Assembly: GCF_004362195.1 (NCBI RefSeq)
Contig: NZ_SNWG01000001.1
Span: 1,302,001 to 1,366,000 of the forward strand
Direction: 5' to 3'
Length of the DNA: 64,000 nt
Source of the DNA: Microbacterium sp. BK668
GTDB lineage: Bacteria > Actinomycetota > Actinomycetes > Actinomycetales > Microbacteriaceae
Positions 53,246 through 62,146 of the stretch are shown here, piece after piece. The notes under the pieces were generated by a model. The model was not told the DNA's origin, ran no database searches, and worked only from the letters and a program-made list of their open reading frames with translations. Numbering within the stretch: the first letter of the stretch is position 1; each line of letters opens with the position of its first letter. The translations under genes were made by a program, and so were the position numbers.

Positions 53246-54438
53246 TGACGCGCCGGCGCGGCGACGCCGAGGCCGAGCGCGTCGCGGAGAGCTTCCTCGC
53301 CAGCGCCGTCGGGGGTCCGCGCGGCAGCCGGCACCGCGCCCGCTTCCACACGCTGCGCGTGGCCGCTGTGCGGCCGTTGACGGACGCCTCGATCGAGGTC
53401 ACCTTCGCGATCCCCGAGGAGCTGCGCGGCGAGTACGACTACCTCGCGGGGCAGCACGTGGCGCTGCGCACCGAGCTCGACGGGCACGAGGTGCGGCGGT
53501 CGTACTCACTGTGCCGCGCGATGGAGTCGGGCGGCGGCGGTGATGGACCGCAGACGATCAGCGTCGCGATCAAGCGCGACATCGGCGGCCGATTCTCCAC
53601 GTGGGCGCAGACCGAGCTGAAGGTGGGCGATCCGCTGGATGTCATGAGCCCGCAGGGCAGCTTCACCTCGGCGCTCGCCGATCTCGACGGCCGGCACGTG
53701 ACGGGCATCGCGGCGGGATCAGGCATCACCCCGCTCATGGCGCTGGCGGCGACCGTGCTCGCCCGCTCGGAGACCTCCCGCTTCACGCTCGTCTACACGA
53801 ATCGCTCGACGACCGACGTCATGTTCGTCGAGGAGCTGTCGGAGCTCAAAGACCGGTATCCGACGCGGCTCGCGCTGCACCACGTGCTCTCCCGGGAGCA
53901 GCGCACGGCGCCTCTGCTCTCGGGGCGGATCGACGAGGAGCGCCTGCGCCGCATCCTCGATGAGCTCGTCTTCCCCGAGACCGTCGACGAGTGGTTCCTC
54001 TGCGGGCCGTTCGACCTCGTGCAGCTGTGCCGTGACACCCTCGAGGACGTCGGAGTCGACCCCGGCCACATCCGGTACGAGCTGTTCACGACGGGGGAGC
54101 CGGGAGCGGCCGCGCCGTCCACCGGGCGCCCCGTCGTGCTCCGCGAGGACGCTGAGGTCTATCGCCTCGAGTTCACGCTCGACGGCCAGTCCTCGACGGT
54201 CGCAAGCCCCGTCGACGCTCACGAGTCGATTCTCAACGCGGCTCTGCGTGTGCGCCCTGACGTGCCCTTCGCCTGTGCGGGGGGCGTCTGCGGCACGTGC
54301 CGCGCCCGGCTCGTCGAGGGGTCGGTCGCGATGACCGAGAACTACGCGCTCGAGCCCGACGAGCTCGAGCGGGGGTACGTCCTCACCTGCCAGTCGCACC
54401 CGAAGACGGGCCGCGTCGTGGTCGACTACGACGTCTGA
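53245..54438 (+). CDS. paaE: Phenylacetyl-CoA epoxidase reductase
   Basis: A 397-residue flavin/2Fe-2S reductase that passes electrons from NADPH to PaaA. The FAD-binding RRSYSLCRA motif, the NAD(P) part ITGIAAGSGITPLMAL-like (GIAAGSGITPLMALAATVLA) and WFLCGPFDL follow in order. The plant-type ferredoxin domain at the end has CAGGVCGTCRARL and a distal Cys (LTCQSHP). The N-terminal 30 residues are extra relative to the family. Its stop codon lies 12 bases inside the convergent SDR gene. Confidence 0.95.
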   Translation: MTRRRGDAEAERVAESFLASAVGGPRGSRHRARFHTLRVAAVRPLTDASIEVTFAIPEELRGEYDYLAGQHVALRTELDGHEVRRSYSLCRAMESGGGGDGPQTISVAIKRDIGGRFSTWAQTELKVGDPLDVMSPQGSFTSALADLDGRHVTGIAAGSGITPLMALAATVLARSETSRFTLVYTNRSTTDVMFVEELSELKDRYPTRLALHHVLSREQRTAPLLSGRIDEERLRRILDELVFPETVDEWFLCGPFDLVQLCRDTLEDVGVDPGHIRYELFTTGEPGAAAPSTGRPVVLREDAEVYRLEFTLDGQSSTVASPVDAHESILNAALRVRPDVPFACAGGVCGTCRARLVEGSVAMTENYALEPDELERGYVLTCQSHPKTGRVVVDYDV

Positions 54439-55436
54439 CCGGAGCTGCGCAGGCCGGCCGGCCGGTCCCGCGGCGCGTCGTCGGCACGGGCTTGCGAGAG
54501 GGCGTCCTCGAGCCATTCCCACAGCACCGCTTGCCTTGCCTCGTCGAAGGTGACCGGCTCCGCCTGAGTCAGCCGCCCCATCTCGATGTAGCCGTCGACG
54601 ACGTCGCCGTGCGCATCGCCGAGGGCCAGGGCGACGGCACGGCGCGCCGTGCGGTGCGGGGTCGTCGCGCCCGGAAGCACCGACATCGCGGGCATCACGT
54701 TGCGCCACACCCAGTCCATGTAGCCGGGCATGCCGCGCACGAGGTCCGTGCCGGCGACGAGGCCCGGATCGTAGACGTTCAGCCGGCGACCGGAACGGGC
54801 GAGCCGCCGCGCCCAGGAGTGTGAGAGGGTCACGAGGGCGCGTTTGCCGGTGGCGTACGCGACGCCGCCGCGCTCCCGCTCGGCGCGGAAGGTTCCGACC
54901 GGGAGGAACGTGTCGGGACGGGCCAGGTCTCGCGGGCTCTGCCAGACGGGGTCGGGCACGAGGTGGAACGACTGCCTCTTCCCCCGGTGGGTCGACGACC
55001 CGAGCAGCACGACGTGACCGTGCGTGGCGAGGAGCGGCTCGAGACCGGCGACGAGCGCATGCTGGGCCAGCACATCGACCGCGAACGTCAGCTCGTACCC
55101 CTCCATGCTCGTGTGCCGGCGGTCGAGGAACTGCGCGCCGGCGTTGAGGATCGCGGCGTCGACCGGCGCGACGACGCCTTCGTCCACGAGGCCCGACAGG
55201 CGCGTCAGCGCGTTGCCCACCGATCGCAGGCTCGCCAGGTCGACCGGGATGCCGACGGCGTCGAGCCCGGCTGCTCTGGACGACGCGACGGCTTGGGCGA
55301 GGGCACCCTCGTCACGGGCGAGGAGGACGAGCGCAGGACGGGACGGATGCTGATGCAGCCGCTCGAGCATCGCGCGTCCGATGCCGCGAGTCGGTCCGGT
55401 CACGAGGATGGTCGGCGTGATGTCAGTTTGTGTCAT
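54426..55436 (-). CDS. Short-chain dehydrogenase/reductase (SDR)
   Basis: A 336-residue atypical-length SDR. Cofactor motif VTGPTRGIGRAML, AILNAGAQ (NAG), catalytic VLLGSSTHRG, and YATGKRAL (YxxxK). It resembles light-dependent-protochlorophyllide-reductase-like/retinol-dehydrogenase-like SDRs with a long C-terminus. ATG 55436 lies inside the first of two 31-base operator-like repeats shared with the divergent TetR gene, its likely repressor. The 3' end overlaps paaE in antisense by 13 bases. Confidence 0.88.
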   Translation of the reverse strand: MTQTDITPTILVTGPTRGIGRAMLERLHQHPSRPALVLLARDEGALAQAVASSRAAGLDAVGIPVDLASLRSVGNALTRLSGLVDEGVVAPVDAAILNAGAQFLDRRHTSMEGYELTFAVDVLAQHALVAGLEPLLATHGHVVLLGSSTHRGKRQSFHLVPDPVWQSPRDLARPDTFLPVGTFRAERERGGVAYATGKRALVTLSHSWARRLARSGRRLNVYDPGLVAGTDLVRGMPGYMDWVWRNVMPAMSVLPGATTPHRTARRAVALALGDAHGDVVDGYIEMGRLTQAEPVTFDEARQAVLWEWLEDALSQARADDAPRDRPAGLRSSGQTS

Positions 55437-55480
55437 GGCGGTAGGATAAGTGATGTCACTTTGTGACGCAAGGGTAGGAT
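55417..55480. promoter_or_regulatory. Tandem 31-base operator-like direct repeats between SDR and TetR genes
   Basis: Two copies, 55417-55447 and 55450-55480, match at 24 of 31 positions. Each begins GTGATGTCA and ends GGTAGGAT. Copy 2 holds the palindrome GTCACTTTGTGAC. They cover the start of the SDR gene and the promoter of the TetR gene, as expected for autorepression. Confidence 0.78.
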
Positions 55481-55486
55481 GCGGGT

Positions 55487-56062
55487 ATGCCGAGATGGCC
55501 GGAGGACTCGCGCGAGCGACTCGTGAACGCCGCCGTCGCGCTCTTCTCGGAGCAGGGCTTCTCGCATACGACGGTCGAGCAGATCGCTGCGGCCGCCGGC
55601 GTCACGCCGCGCACCTTCTTCCGGCACTTCCGCGACAAGGAGGAGGTGCTCTTCTCCGACGACGACCGGCTGCTGCCCCTCCTCCTCGCGGCGATCGCCG
55701 AGCCCGACCCTCCCCTCACCGCCGAGTCCCTGATGCGTCACGCCCTCGGGGTTCTCGCCGACGGACTGGAACCCGACCGCGAACGACTGCGGCAGCGGCA
55801 CCGGATCATCCAGACCGATGTCGCGCTGACGGGCAGAGAGCTCGCCAAGCAGGCGGCCTGGCAGCCCGCGATCGCGGCCCGCATCGCCGAGCGGGGCTTC
55901 GCCGCCCCGGATGCCGAGCTCCTCGCCGCCATGGGGTTCGCCCTGTTCCGCGCTGCCTTCGTCGGCTGGCTCGAGGACCGACGGCCGGCGACGCTGCGCG
56001 CGAGGGTCGCCAGGGCGATCCCCAGCGCCCGCACAGTCCTCGACGCGCGCGTCCAGGACTGA
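55487..56062 (+). CDS. TetR-family transcriptional regulator
   Basis: A 191-residue TetR protein. HTH at TTVEQIAAAAGVTPRTFFRHFRDKEEVL after RLVNAAVALFSEQGF. ATG 55487 lies six bases after the second operator-like repeat. It is divergent from the SDR gene and probably controls it. The ligand domain is not classifiable by eye. Confidence 0.92.
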   Translation: MPRWPEDSRERLVNAAVALFSEQGFSHTTVEQIAAAAGVTPRTFFRHFRDKEEVLFSDDDRLLPLLLAAIAEPDPPLTAESLMRHALGVLADGLEPDRERLRQRHRIIQTDVALTGRELAKQAAWQPAIAARIAERGFAAPDAELLAAMGFALFRAAFVGWLEDRRPATLRARVARAIPSARTVLDARVQD

Positions 56063-56064
56063 CG

Positions 56065-56556
56065 TCAGAGCCCTGCGATCAGGGCGTCGATGCGCTTGCG
56101 CCGCGTCGCCTCGGTGGCCGCGGCATCCAGTGGCACCATCTTCCGCCGCCGGGTCGTCGGGGGGAGCGCCTCCCACTCGTCCAGACGCCCTGCATCCTCC
56201 AGCGCCTCGGCGAGATCCGCCGCGAGCGGCACGGAATCGGGGTCGACCGGTGCGAGGCGACCGCTGACCGGGTCCCCGACCTCCACGCGCAGTCGACGCA
56301 GGAGAGCCGCTCCCGCCCATACGAAGGTGTCGTCGATCACGGGAGCACGGGTCAGGGCGAAGTTCACCCCGACGCCCTCCAGCTCTCCGCCGACGCGCCG
56401 GGTGCCGGCCGCGGCGGCAGCTGTCACGAGGGCCCCCGGCATCCGGATCACCGTATAGCGCGAGCGGCCCCACTCCATGGGCTCGACGAACGCCTCGATC
56501 GCGAAGCCCGGGCCGACCTCGAACGCCGCCCTCGGGCCGACCTCGAACGCCGCCAT
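56065..56556 (-). CDS. DUF1905/YdeI-OmpD-associated family protein
   Basis: A 163-residue protein. It has a DUF1905-like half (AFEVGPGFAIEAFVEPMEWGRSRYTVIRMPGAL) and a helical C-terminal half typical of YdeI/OmpD-associated proteins (WEALPPTTRRRKMVPLDAAATEATRRKRI). Function is unknown; bacteriocin-protection annotations in the family are weakly founded. The N-terminus carries a tandem duplication of AAFEVGP, so the true start may be the second copy. It is convergent with the TetR gene, two bases apart. Confidence 0.78.
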   Translation of the reverse strand: MAAFEVGPRAAFEVGPGFAIEAFVEPMEWGRSRYTVIRMPGALVTAAAAAGTRRVGGELEGVGVNFALTRAPVIDDTFVWAGAALLRRLRVEVGDPVSGRLAPVDPDSVPLAADLAEALEDAGRLDEWEALPPTTRRRKMVPLDAAATEATRRKRIDALIAGL

Positions 56557-56653
56557 GTTCGCAGGGTAGCGGCCCGCCGGGATGCCCAGGCGCGCTTTCC
56601 CGACCTTCCGCGCGACGGCATACTCTCCCCATGACCGTCGAAGGAGACCACGC

Positions 56654-57424
56654 ATGATCGACCTGTCTATCCAGGACGACGTCGCCCACGTCGTGCTCGA
56701 TGATCCGTCGAAGCTCAACGCCCTCGACGAGGACGCGATCGGGCAGTTGGATGCCGCGTACGCCGAGGCCGAGGCATCCGGCGTCCGCGCCCTCGTCCTG
56801 CGCGGCGAGGGCCGCGCCTTCTGCGCGGGTCGCGACATCTCCCGCGTCGATCCCCGCGACGACGACGTGCTCGGCTACCTCGGCGGCCTCGTGACGCCGC
56901 TCCTGCGGCGCATGTCGGCCTTCCCCGCACCGACGTTCGCCGCCGCGCACGGCGCGTGCCTCGGCGTCGGCCTCGGGCTGCTCATCGCTACCGACGTCGT
57001 CTACGTCGCGGAATCCGCCAAGATCGGATCGCCGTTCGCCGCTCTCGGCGCCACGCTCGACTCCGGCGGGCATGCGCTGTTCTTCGAGCGCCTCGGTGCG
57101 CACAAGACCCTGGACCTCATCTTCACCGGCCGGCTCATGACCGGCGCGGAGGCGGTGCAGTCCGGGCTCTTCTCGCAGGTCTTCCCGGCCGACGACGTCG
57201 TCGCCGCGACGGTCGCCGCCGCGCACCGGGCGGCGACGGGCGCCACGGGCGCGTTCCTCGCAAGCAAGGAGCTCGTGCGGCGACTGCGCGACGAGCGGCT
57301 CGGGCTCTGGGAGTCGGTCGAGGTCGAGAACGCCGCCCAGGCGGCCCTGTGCGACAGCGACGACTACCGCGAGGGGTTCGCGGCGTTCCAGCAGAAGCGC
57401 ACGCCGCAGTTCACGGGACGCTAG
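56654..57424 (+). CDS. Enoyl-CoA hydratase/isomerase, PaaG-like
   Basis: A 256-residue crotonase. Oxyanion segments are GRAFCAGRDISR and GACLGVGLGLLIATD. The general-acid position has Asp in GATLDSGGHALF, as in PaaG isomerases, and the end DYREGFAAFQQKRTPQFTGR closely resembles E. coli PaaG. It could supply the 1,2-epoxide-to-oxepin isomerase missing from the paa cluster 2 kb upstream. ATG 56654 has AAGGAG upstream. It overlaps the convergent lipase gene by 14 bases. Confidence 0.82.
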   Translation: MIDLSIQDDVAHVVLDDPSKLNALDEDAIGQLDAAYAEAEASGVRALVLRGEGRAFCAGRDISRVDPRDDDVLGYLGGLVTPLLRRMSAFPAPTFAAAHGACLGVGLGLLIATDVVYVAESAKIGSPFAALGATLDSGGHALFFERLGAHKTLDLIFTGRLMTGAEAVQSGLFSQVFPADDVVAATVAAAHRAATGATGAFLASKELVRRLRDERLGLWESVEVENAAQAALCDSDDYREGFAAFQQKRTPQFTGR

Positions 57425-58229
57425 GAGTCCCCGGCGTGCCGCCACGTTCGACTTCGGCGTCGGGTGGGAGCGGGATGCCCGGGGTGTCGGCGTCGGGCGG
57501 GACGGCGTCCGCCGCCGCGGCGAGTGTCTCGTCCACGATCTGCTCCTGGACGACGGCCGGACGTCCCGCGACCTCGACGACGATGTCGATGAGCTCGGGG
57601 CGGTCGAGGAGCCGGAAGTGCCCGCCGTCGTCGATCGTGATGTTCGTCGCGCCCTCGAGGGCCACGATGCGGGGGATGTGCGGATCGAAGACGCCCGTGA
57701 TCGTCGTGATGCGCGCGTTGACCTCGAGGTTCTCCTGCATGCGGAGGGTGGTCGGATCGTCGGGCGAGAACGCGCGCAGCGTGCGCGTCATCATGAAGCG
57801 CGCGTAATCCGAGCCGGCGAACGGCGTGCAGATCGCGACCATGCTCGTGATGCGCTCCTGCGGGTCGAGCTCGCTCATGACGAACTTCCCGATCAGCCCG
57901 CCCTTGCTGTGCGCGACGATCACGACGTCGCGCAGGTCGTGGTCGTCGAGGAAGCCGGCGACGGTGTGCGCGGAGTCCTCCACGGGACGGCTGTTGCGGC
58001 CGAGAGCCGGAATGACGTGCACGGGATGCCCCGCCTCGTGGAGCGCCGAGATCACCGGCCCGAGGAATCCCCACGGTTCCCAGACTCCGGGGACGATGAC
58101 GACCGGCCGCTGCCCGCCCGAGAGGAGGGCGTCCTTCTTCCCAGGACGAAGCGTGCCGCGCACCTGCCAGTAGGCGGCGTACGCGTAGTCCTGCCCCCAC
58201 CACGAGAGGATCCGGCCCAGGGTAGCCAT
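57411..58229 (-). CDS. Alpha/beta-hydrolase, lipase-like
   Basis: A 272-residue hydrolase without an obvious signal peptide. The oxyanion region is VVIVPGVWEPWGFLGPVI; the nucleophile elbow VAHSKGGLIGKF holds the catalytic Ser, Asp is probably in TGVFDPHIP, and His in DDGGHFRLLDRPEL. It resembles PGAP1/lipase class 2 enzymes. A Pro/Asp-rich tail follows residue 245. It is divergent from the epimerase gene across 20 bases, so promoters overlap. Confidence 0.85.
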   Translation of the reverse strand: MATLGRILSWWGQDYAYAAYWQVRGTLRPGKKDALLSGGQRPVVIVPGVWEPWGFLGPVISALHEAGHPVHVIPALGRNSRPVEDSAHTVAGFLDDHDLRDVVIVAHSKGGLIGKFVMSELDPQERITSMVAICTPFAGSDYARFMMTRTLRAFSPDDPTTLRMQENLEVNARITTITGVFDPHIPRIVALEGATNITIDDGGHFRLLDRPELIDIVVEVAGRPAVVQEQIVDETLAAAADAVPPDADTPGIPLPPDAEVERGGTPGTPSVP

Positions 58230-58249
58230 GAGACGGAAGAATACTTTGC

Positions 58250-59245
58250 ATGACTGCTCAGCGGGTGCTCTTCATCGGCGGGACCGGAACCATCAGTGCG
58301 TCGTGCGTTGCCGACGCTGTGCGGGCCGGGCACGACGTCACGGTGCTCAACCGCGGCTCCGGCCGGCGGGATCTGCCGGACGGAGTGCGCGAGATCGTCG
58401 GCAACGTGCGCGATGCCGAGTCGCTGCGCGCGGCGATCGGGAATGCGGAGTTCGACGTCGTCGCCGAGTTCCTCGCCTTCACGACCGACCACGTCTCGCT
58501 CGACCTCGACACGTTCGACGGCCGGATCGGCCAGTACATCTTCATCAGCTCTGCATCGGCCTACGACAAGCCACCGCGCTCGGTGCCGATCACGGAGTCG
58601 ACGCCCCTTCGCAATCCCTTCTGGCGGTACTCGCGCGACAAGATCGCGTGCGAGGACCTCCTCGTCGAGGCGTACCGCGACCGCGGCTTCCCGGTGACGA
58701 TCGTGCGCCCGTCGCACACCTACGACAAAGGGCTCTTCCCCAACATGGGCGGCTGGACCGACATCGCTCGCATGCGTGCGGGCAAGCCGGTCGTGATCCA
58801 CGGCGACGGAACGAGCCTGTGGACGCTGACCCATTCGCGCGACTTCGCCGTGGGATTCACCGGGCTGCTCGGCAACCCGCTCGCGATCGGCGAGGCCTAC
58901 ACGATCACGGGCGACCACGCACCGAGCTGGAACCAGATCTACCGGTGGCTGGCCGACGCCGCCGGGGTCGAGCACCCGGACTTCGTCCACATCGCGTCCG
59001 AGACGATCGCCGTGTTCGCTCCCGAGGAGGGCCCGGGCCTTCTCGGGGACAAAGCCCACACGGCGCTGTTCGACAATTCCAAGATCAAGCGGCTCGTGCC
59101 GGCCTTCGGCACGACGACCGGGTTCGACAAGGGCGCGCGCGAGATCCTGGAGCACCACGACGCGGACCCCGACCGCCAGAAGGCGGACGCCGACCTCGAC
59201 GCCGCGTTCGATCGCATGGTCGCCCACGCCCGCTCCGCAGGCTGA
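58250..59245 (+). CDS. NAD-dependent epimerase/dehydratase (extended SDR)
   Basis: A 331-residue extended SDR. Cofactor motif VLFIGGTGTISASCV, VVAEFLAF, ISSASAY with catalytic Ser, and YSRDKIACEDLL with YxxxK. Extended C-terminal substrate domain contains TITGDHAPSWNQIYRWLADAAG. It resembles nucleotide-sugar or UDP-sugar epimerase relatives. ATG 58250 lies 20 bases from the divergent hydrolase. The flavoenzyme gene follows 11 bases downstream, so they form an operon. Confidence 0.88.
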   Translation: MTAQRVLFIGGTGTISASCVADAVRAGHDVTVLNRGSGRRDLPDGVREIVGNVRDAESLRAAIGNAEFDVVAEFLAFTTDHVSLDLDTFDGRIGQYIFISSASAYDKPPRSVPITESTPLRNPFWRYSRDKIACEDLLVEAYRDRGFPVTIVRPSHTYDKGLFPNMGGWTDIARMRAGKPVVIHGDGTSLWTLTHSRDFAVGFTGLLGNPLAIGEAYTITGDHAPSWNQIYRWLADAAGVEHPDFVHIASETIAVFAPEEGPGLLGDKAHTALFDNSKIKRLVPAFGTTTGFDKGAREILEHHDADPDRQKADADLDAAFDRMVAHARSAG

Positions 59246-59256
59246 GGAGGTCCCGG

Positions 59257-60507
59257 ATGCTGCGCAACTGGGCCGGGACGTACGAATACGCCGCTCCGCG
59301 CATCGTGGAAGCGGCGACCGAGGAGCACGTGCAGCGCCTCGTCCGCGAGGGCGGCCGCGTGCACGCGCTCGGGACCCGCCACTCCTTCACCGACCTCCCC
59401 GACACGGAGGGCACGCTCATCGACGTGTCGGGTCTCGTCGGGGAGTTCTCGATCGATCCCGGCGCACGAGCCGTCACCGTCGCGGCCGGAACGCGCTACG
59501 GCATCGTCGCGAGGGCGCTCGACGAGCAGGGCTGGGCTCTGCACAACCTCGGCTCGCTCCCGCACATCTCGGTCGGCGGCGCCACGGCGACGGGGACCCA
59601 CGGTTCGGGGGACGGCAACGGCGTGCTGACGACCGCCGTCCGCGCCCTGCGCTACGTCGGAGCCGACGGCGAGGTGCACGAAGTGCGTCGCGGCGACGAC
59701 GACTTCGCGGCGCTCGCGGTCGGTGTCGGCGCCTTCGGCATCGCGACGGCGGTGACCCTCGACATCCAGCCGTCGTTCCGCGTCCGCCAGGACCTCTACA
59801 GCGGAATCACCTGGGACGCTCTGCTCGCCGACCTCCCGGCCGTGACGGGAGCGGGCTACAGCGTGTCGATCTTCACCACGTGGGAACCCGGGACGGCGGG
59901 CTTCGTGTGGGTGAAGACGAGGCTCGACTCGGATGACGACGCCGTGCCCGGCACGCTGCTGAACGGCCGCCGTGCGGAGGGCAAGGACTCCCCGCTCGGC
60001 ATGGGCGACAACATCACCGAGGTCGGGGGAGTGCCGGGGCCCTGGATGCTGCGCCTGCCCCACTTCCGCCTCGACAGCGAGCCGTCGCTCGGCGAGGAGA
60101 TCCAGACGGAGTACTTCGCGCCCCGCGAGCACGGCGCTGCGGCACTGGAGGCGGTCCGGCGGCTGGGGGACAGCATCCGTCCCCACCTCGCCGTGAGCGA
60201 GATCCGCACGGCGGCGCGCGACGATCTGTGGCTGAGCGGCGCCTACGAACAGGACGTCGTGATCATCCACTTCACGTGGTACGACCACCCCGACGAGGTC
60301 GGCGCCCTCCTGCCGCGCATCGAGGAGGCGCTGCACCCGTTCGCGGCCCGGCCGCACTGGGGCAAGGTGCACCGGTACGACGCCGCCGCGGTCGAGCGCG
60401 TGCATCCGCGCCTGGCCGATGCGCGGGCCGTCTTCGAGCGCCTCGATCCCGAGGGCCGGTTCGTCAACGCGCACCTTCAGCGGGTCGGGCTGCGCGAACC
60501 GCGCTGA
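59257..60507 (+). CDS. FAD-linked oxidase, alditol oxidase-like
   Basis: A 416-residue VAO-family flavoenzyme close to alditol/xylitol oxidase (AldO). The His for covalent FAD attachment is in HALGTRHSFTDLPDT, followed by YGIVARALDEQGWALHNLGSLPHISVGGATATGTHGSG. Its C-terminus HWGKVHRYDAAAVERVHPRLAD and FVNAHLQRV complete the family pattern. It oxidises a polyol hydroxyl with oxygen as electron acceptor. ATG 59257 follows GAGGAGG. Together with the epimerase it suggests polyol or sugar metabolism. Confidence 0.9.
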   Translation: MLRNWAGTYEYAAPRIVEAATEEHVQRLVREGGRVHALGTRHSFTDLPDTEGTLIDVSGLVGEFSIDPGARAVTVAAGTRYGIVARALDEQGWALHNLGSLPHISVGGATATGTHGSGDGNGVLTTAVRALRYVGADGEVHEVRRGDDDFAALAVGVGAFGIATAVTLDIQPSFRVRQDLYSGITWDALLADLPAVTGAGYSVSIFTTWEPGTAGFVWVKTRLDSDDDAVPGTLLNGRRAEGKDSPLGMGDNITEVGGVPGPWMLRLPHFRLDSEPSLGEEIQTEYFAPREHGAAALEAVRRLGDSIRPHLAVSEIRTAARDDLWLSGAYEQDVVIIHFTWYDHPDEVGALLPRIEEALHPFAARPHWGKVHRYDAAAVERVHPRLADARAVFERLDPEGRFVNAHLQRVGLREPR

Positions 60508-60596
60508 GCGTCTGCGCGGCCAGACCCGTTCGCCCAGCGCACTCGGTCAGCGGGGCGTCGGGGCTCCACAATGGGAGTCGACACCGGGAGGATCCA

Positions 60597-61982
60597 GTGA
60601 CCGACGCCCCATCACCCGAACGCATGCACGCCATCTCGGAGGAGACGCGCGCGACCGTCGACGTCGTGCTCGACTACGCCCGCCGCCGGGCGCTCTACCA
60701 GGACATCCCGCTCGACAAGCCGCTGTCGCCGCGCGACCTCGCGCGCCTCGCGTCGGGGTCGATCACGCCCGACGGCATCGGCGCGCGACGGGCGACGGCG
60801 CTCTTCGAGAACGTCCTGGCCCCCGCCTGCGTGTCGACCGATCACCCCGGCTACCTGTCGTTCATCCCCTCGGCGCCGACGAAGGCCGCGATCGCGTTCG
60901 ACCTCATCGTGTCGGCCTCCGCGATCTACGGCGGGTCGTGGCTGGAGGGCTCGGGCGCCGTCTTCGCCGAGAACGAGGTGCTGCACTGGCTCGCCGGAGA
61001 GTTCGGCCTGCCGCCCGGCTCCGGTGGGGTCTTCGTCCAGGGCGGGACGGTCGGCAACCTCTCGGCGCTCGTGGCGGCGAGGGACGCGGCGCGCCGGCGA
61101 CACGCGCAGGAGGGCCGCCCCGACCCCGCGCGCTGGGTCGTCGTCTGCAGCGCCGAGGCGCACTCGTCGATCGCCTCGGCGGCGGCGGTGATGGACGTGG
61201 ACGTGGTCAAGGCGGCCGTGGACGCCGACGGGCGCCTGCACGGCGAGTCGGTCGAGCGGATGCTGGACGCCTACGGCGACGCCGTGTTCGCCGTCGTCGC
61301 CACCGGCGGCACGACGAACTTCGGCATCGTCGACGACATCGCCTCGGTCGCGGCGGTGACGAAGGAGCGCGGCATCTGGCTGCACATCGACGGGGCGTAC
61401 GGGCTGGCCGCGATGCTCGTGGAGCGCATGCGGCCCGCCTTCGCCGGGGTCGAGCTCGCGGACTCCGTCATCGTCGACCCGCACAAGTGGCTCTTCGCGC
61501 CGTTCGACGCGTGCGCGCTCATCTACCGGGAGCCGTCGCAGGCCCTCCTCGCGCACACGCAGAAGGCCGAGTACCTCGACACGCTGACCGACACGGCGGA
61601 CTGGAATCCGTCGGATCTCGCGGTGCAGCTCACGCGCCGGGCCCGCGGGCTTCCGCTGTGGTACTCGCTCGCGACCTACGGCACGGATGAGTACCGTGCG
61701 GCCATCGAGTACGGCATCGACCTGGCGCGCCGCGTCGCCGACGAGATCGAGGCGCGGGAGGGGCTGTCGCTCGTGCGGGACCCGCAGCTGTCGGTCGTCG
61801 TGTTCCGGCGCGAGGGCTGGTCGCTCGCCGACTACCAGGCGTGGTCGGACCGCCTCCTCGACGAGCAGACGGCCTTCGTCGTGCCGAGCTCCCACGCCGG
61901 GGAGCCCGTGCTCCGCTTCGCGATCATCTCGCCGCTCACGACGTACGAGCTGCTGACGGGCATCCTCGACACGCTGGCCTGA
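60597..61982 (+). CDS. Pyridoxal-phosphate-dependent (group II) decarboxylase
   Basis: A 461-residue amino-acid decarboxylase. The PLP lysine is in SVIVDPHKWLFAPFDAC; other family blocks are HPGYLSFIPSAPT, GGVFVQGGTVGNLSALVAARDAA, SAEAHSSIASAAAVM and HIDGAYGLAA with the PLP-binding Asp. It looks like aromatic-L-amino-acid or glutamate-type enzymes; the substrate is not decided. GTG 60597 is preceded by GGGAGGATCC. A REP-like array follows its stop. Confidence 0.92.
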   Translation: MTDAPSPERMHAISEETRATVDVVLDYARRRALYQDIPLDKPLSPRDLARLASGSITPDGIGARRATALFENVLAPACVSTDHPGYLSFIPSAPTKAAIAFDLIVSASAIYGGSWLEGSGAVFAENEVLHWLAGEFGLPPGSGGVFVQGGTVGNLSALVAARDAARRRHAQEGRPDPARWVVVCSAEAHSSIASAAAVMDVDVVKAAVDADGRLHGESVERMLDAYGDAVFAVVATGGTTNFGIVDDIASVAAVTKERGIWLHIDGAYGLAAMLVERMRPAFAGVELADSVIVDPHKWLFAPFDACALIYREPSQALLAHTQKAEYLDTLTDTADWNPSDLAVQLTRRARGLPLWYSLATYGTDEYRAAIEYGIDLARRVADEIEAREGLSLVRDPQLSVVVFRREGWSLADYQAWSDRLLDEQTAFVVPSSHAGEPVLRFAIISPLTTYELLTGILDTLA

Positions 61983-61999
61983 CCGCCTCCCGCGGCCCG

Positions 62000-62138
62000 G
62001 GTCGTTTCGTCTCGCTTCGCTCGCTCGACGACCGGGGGGCGTCTCGTCTCGCTTCGCTCGCTCGACGACCGGAGTAGCGGCTACGACTGCCCGGTCCCCG
62101 AGCGAGCGGAGCGGGAGGAGGGGACGACCCCGGGCCGC
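62000..62138. repeat. Array of three REP-like units between convergent genes
   Basis: Two units in one orientation (62000-62034 and 62041-62072, each with TCTCGCTTCGCTCGCTCGAC), then a related unit in the opposite orientation near 62089-62128 (CCCCGAGCGAGCGGAGCGGG). They fill the 164 bases between the decarboxylase and YbaK stops. The units are 30-36 bases and can fold as hairpins with opposite copies. Confidence 0.85.
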
Positions 62139-62146
62139 CGAGCGAC

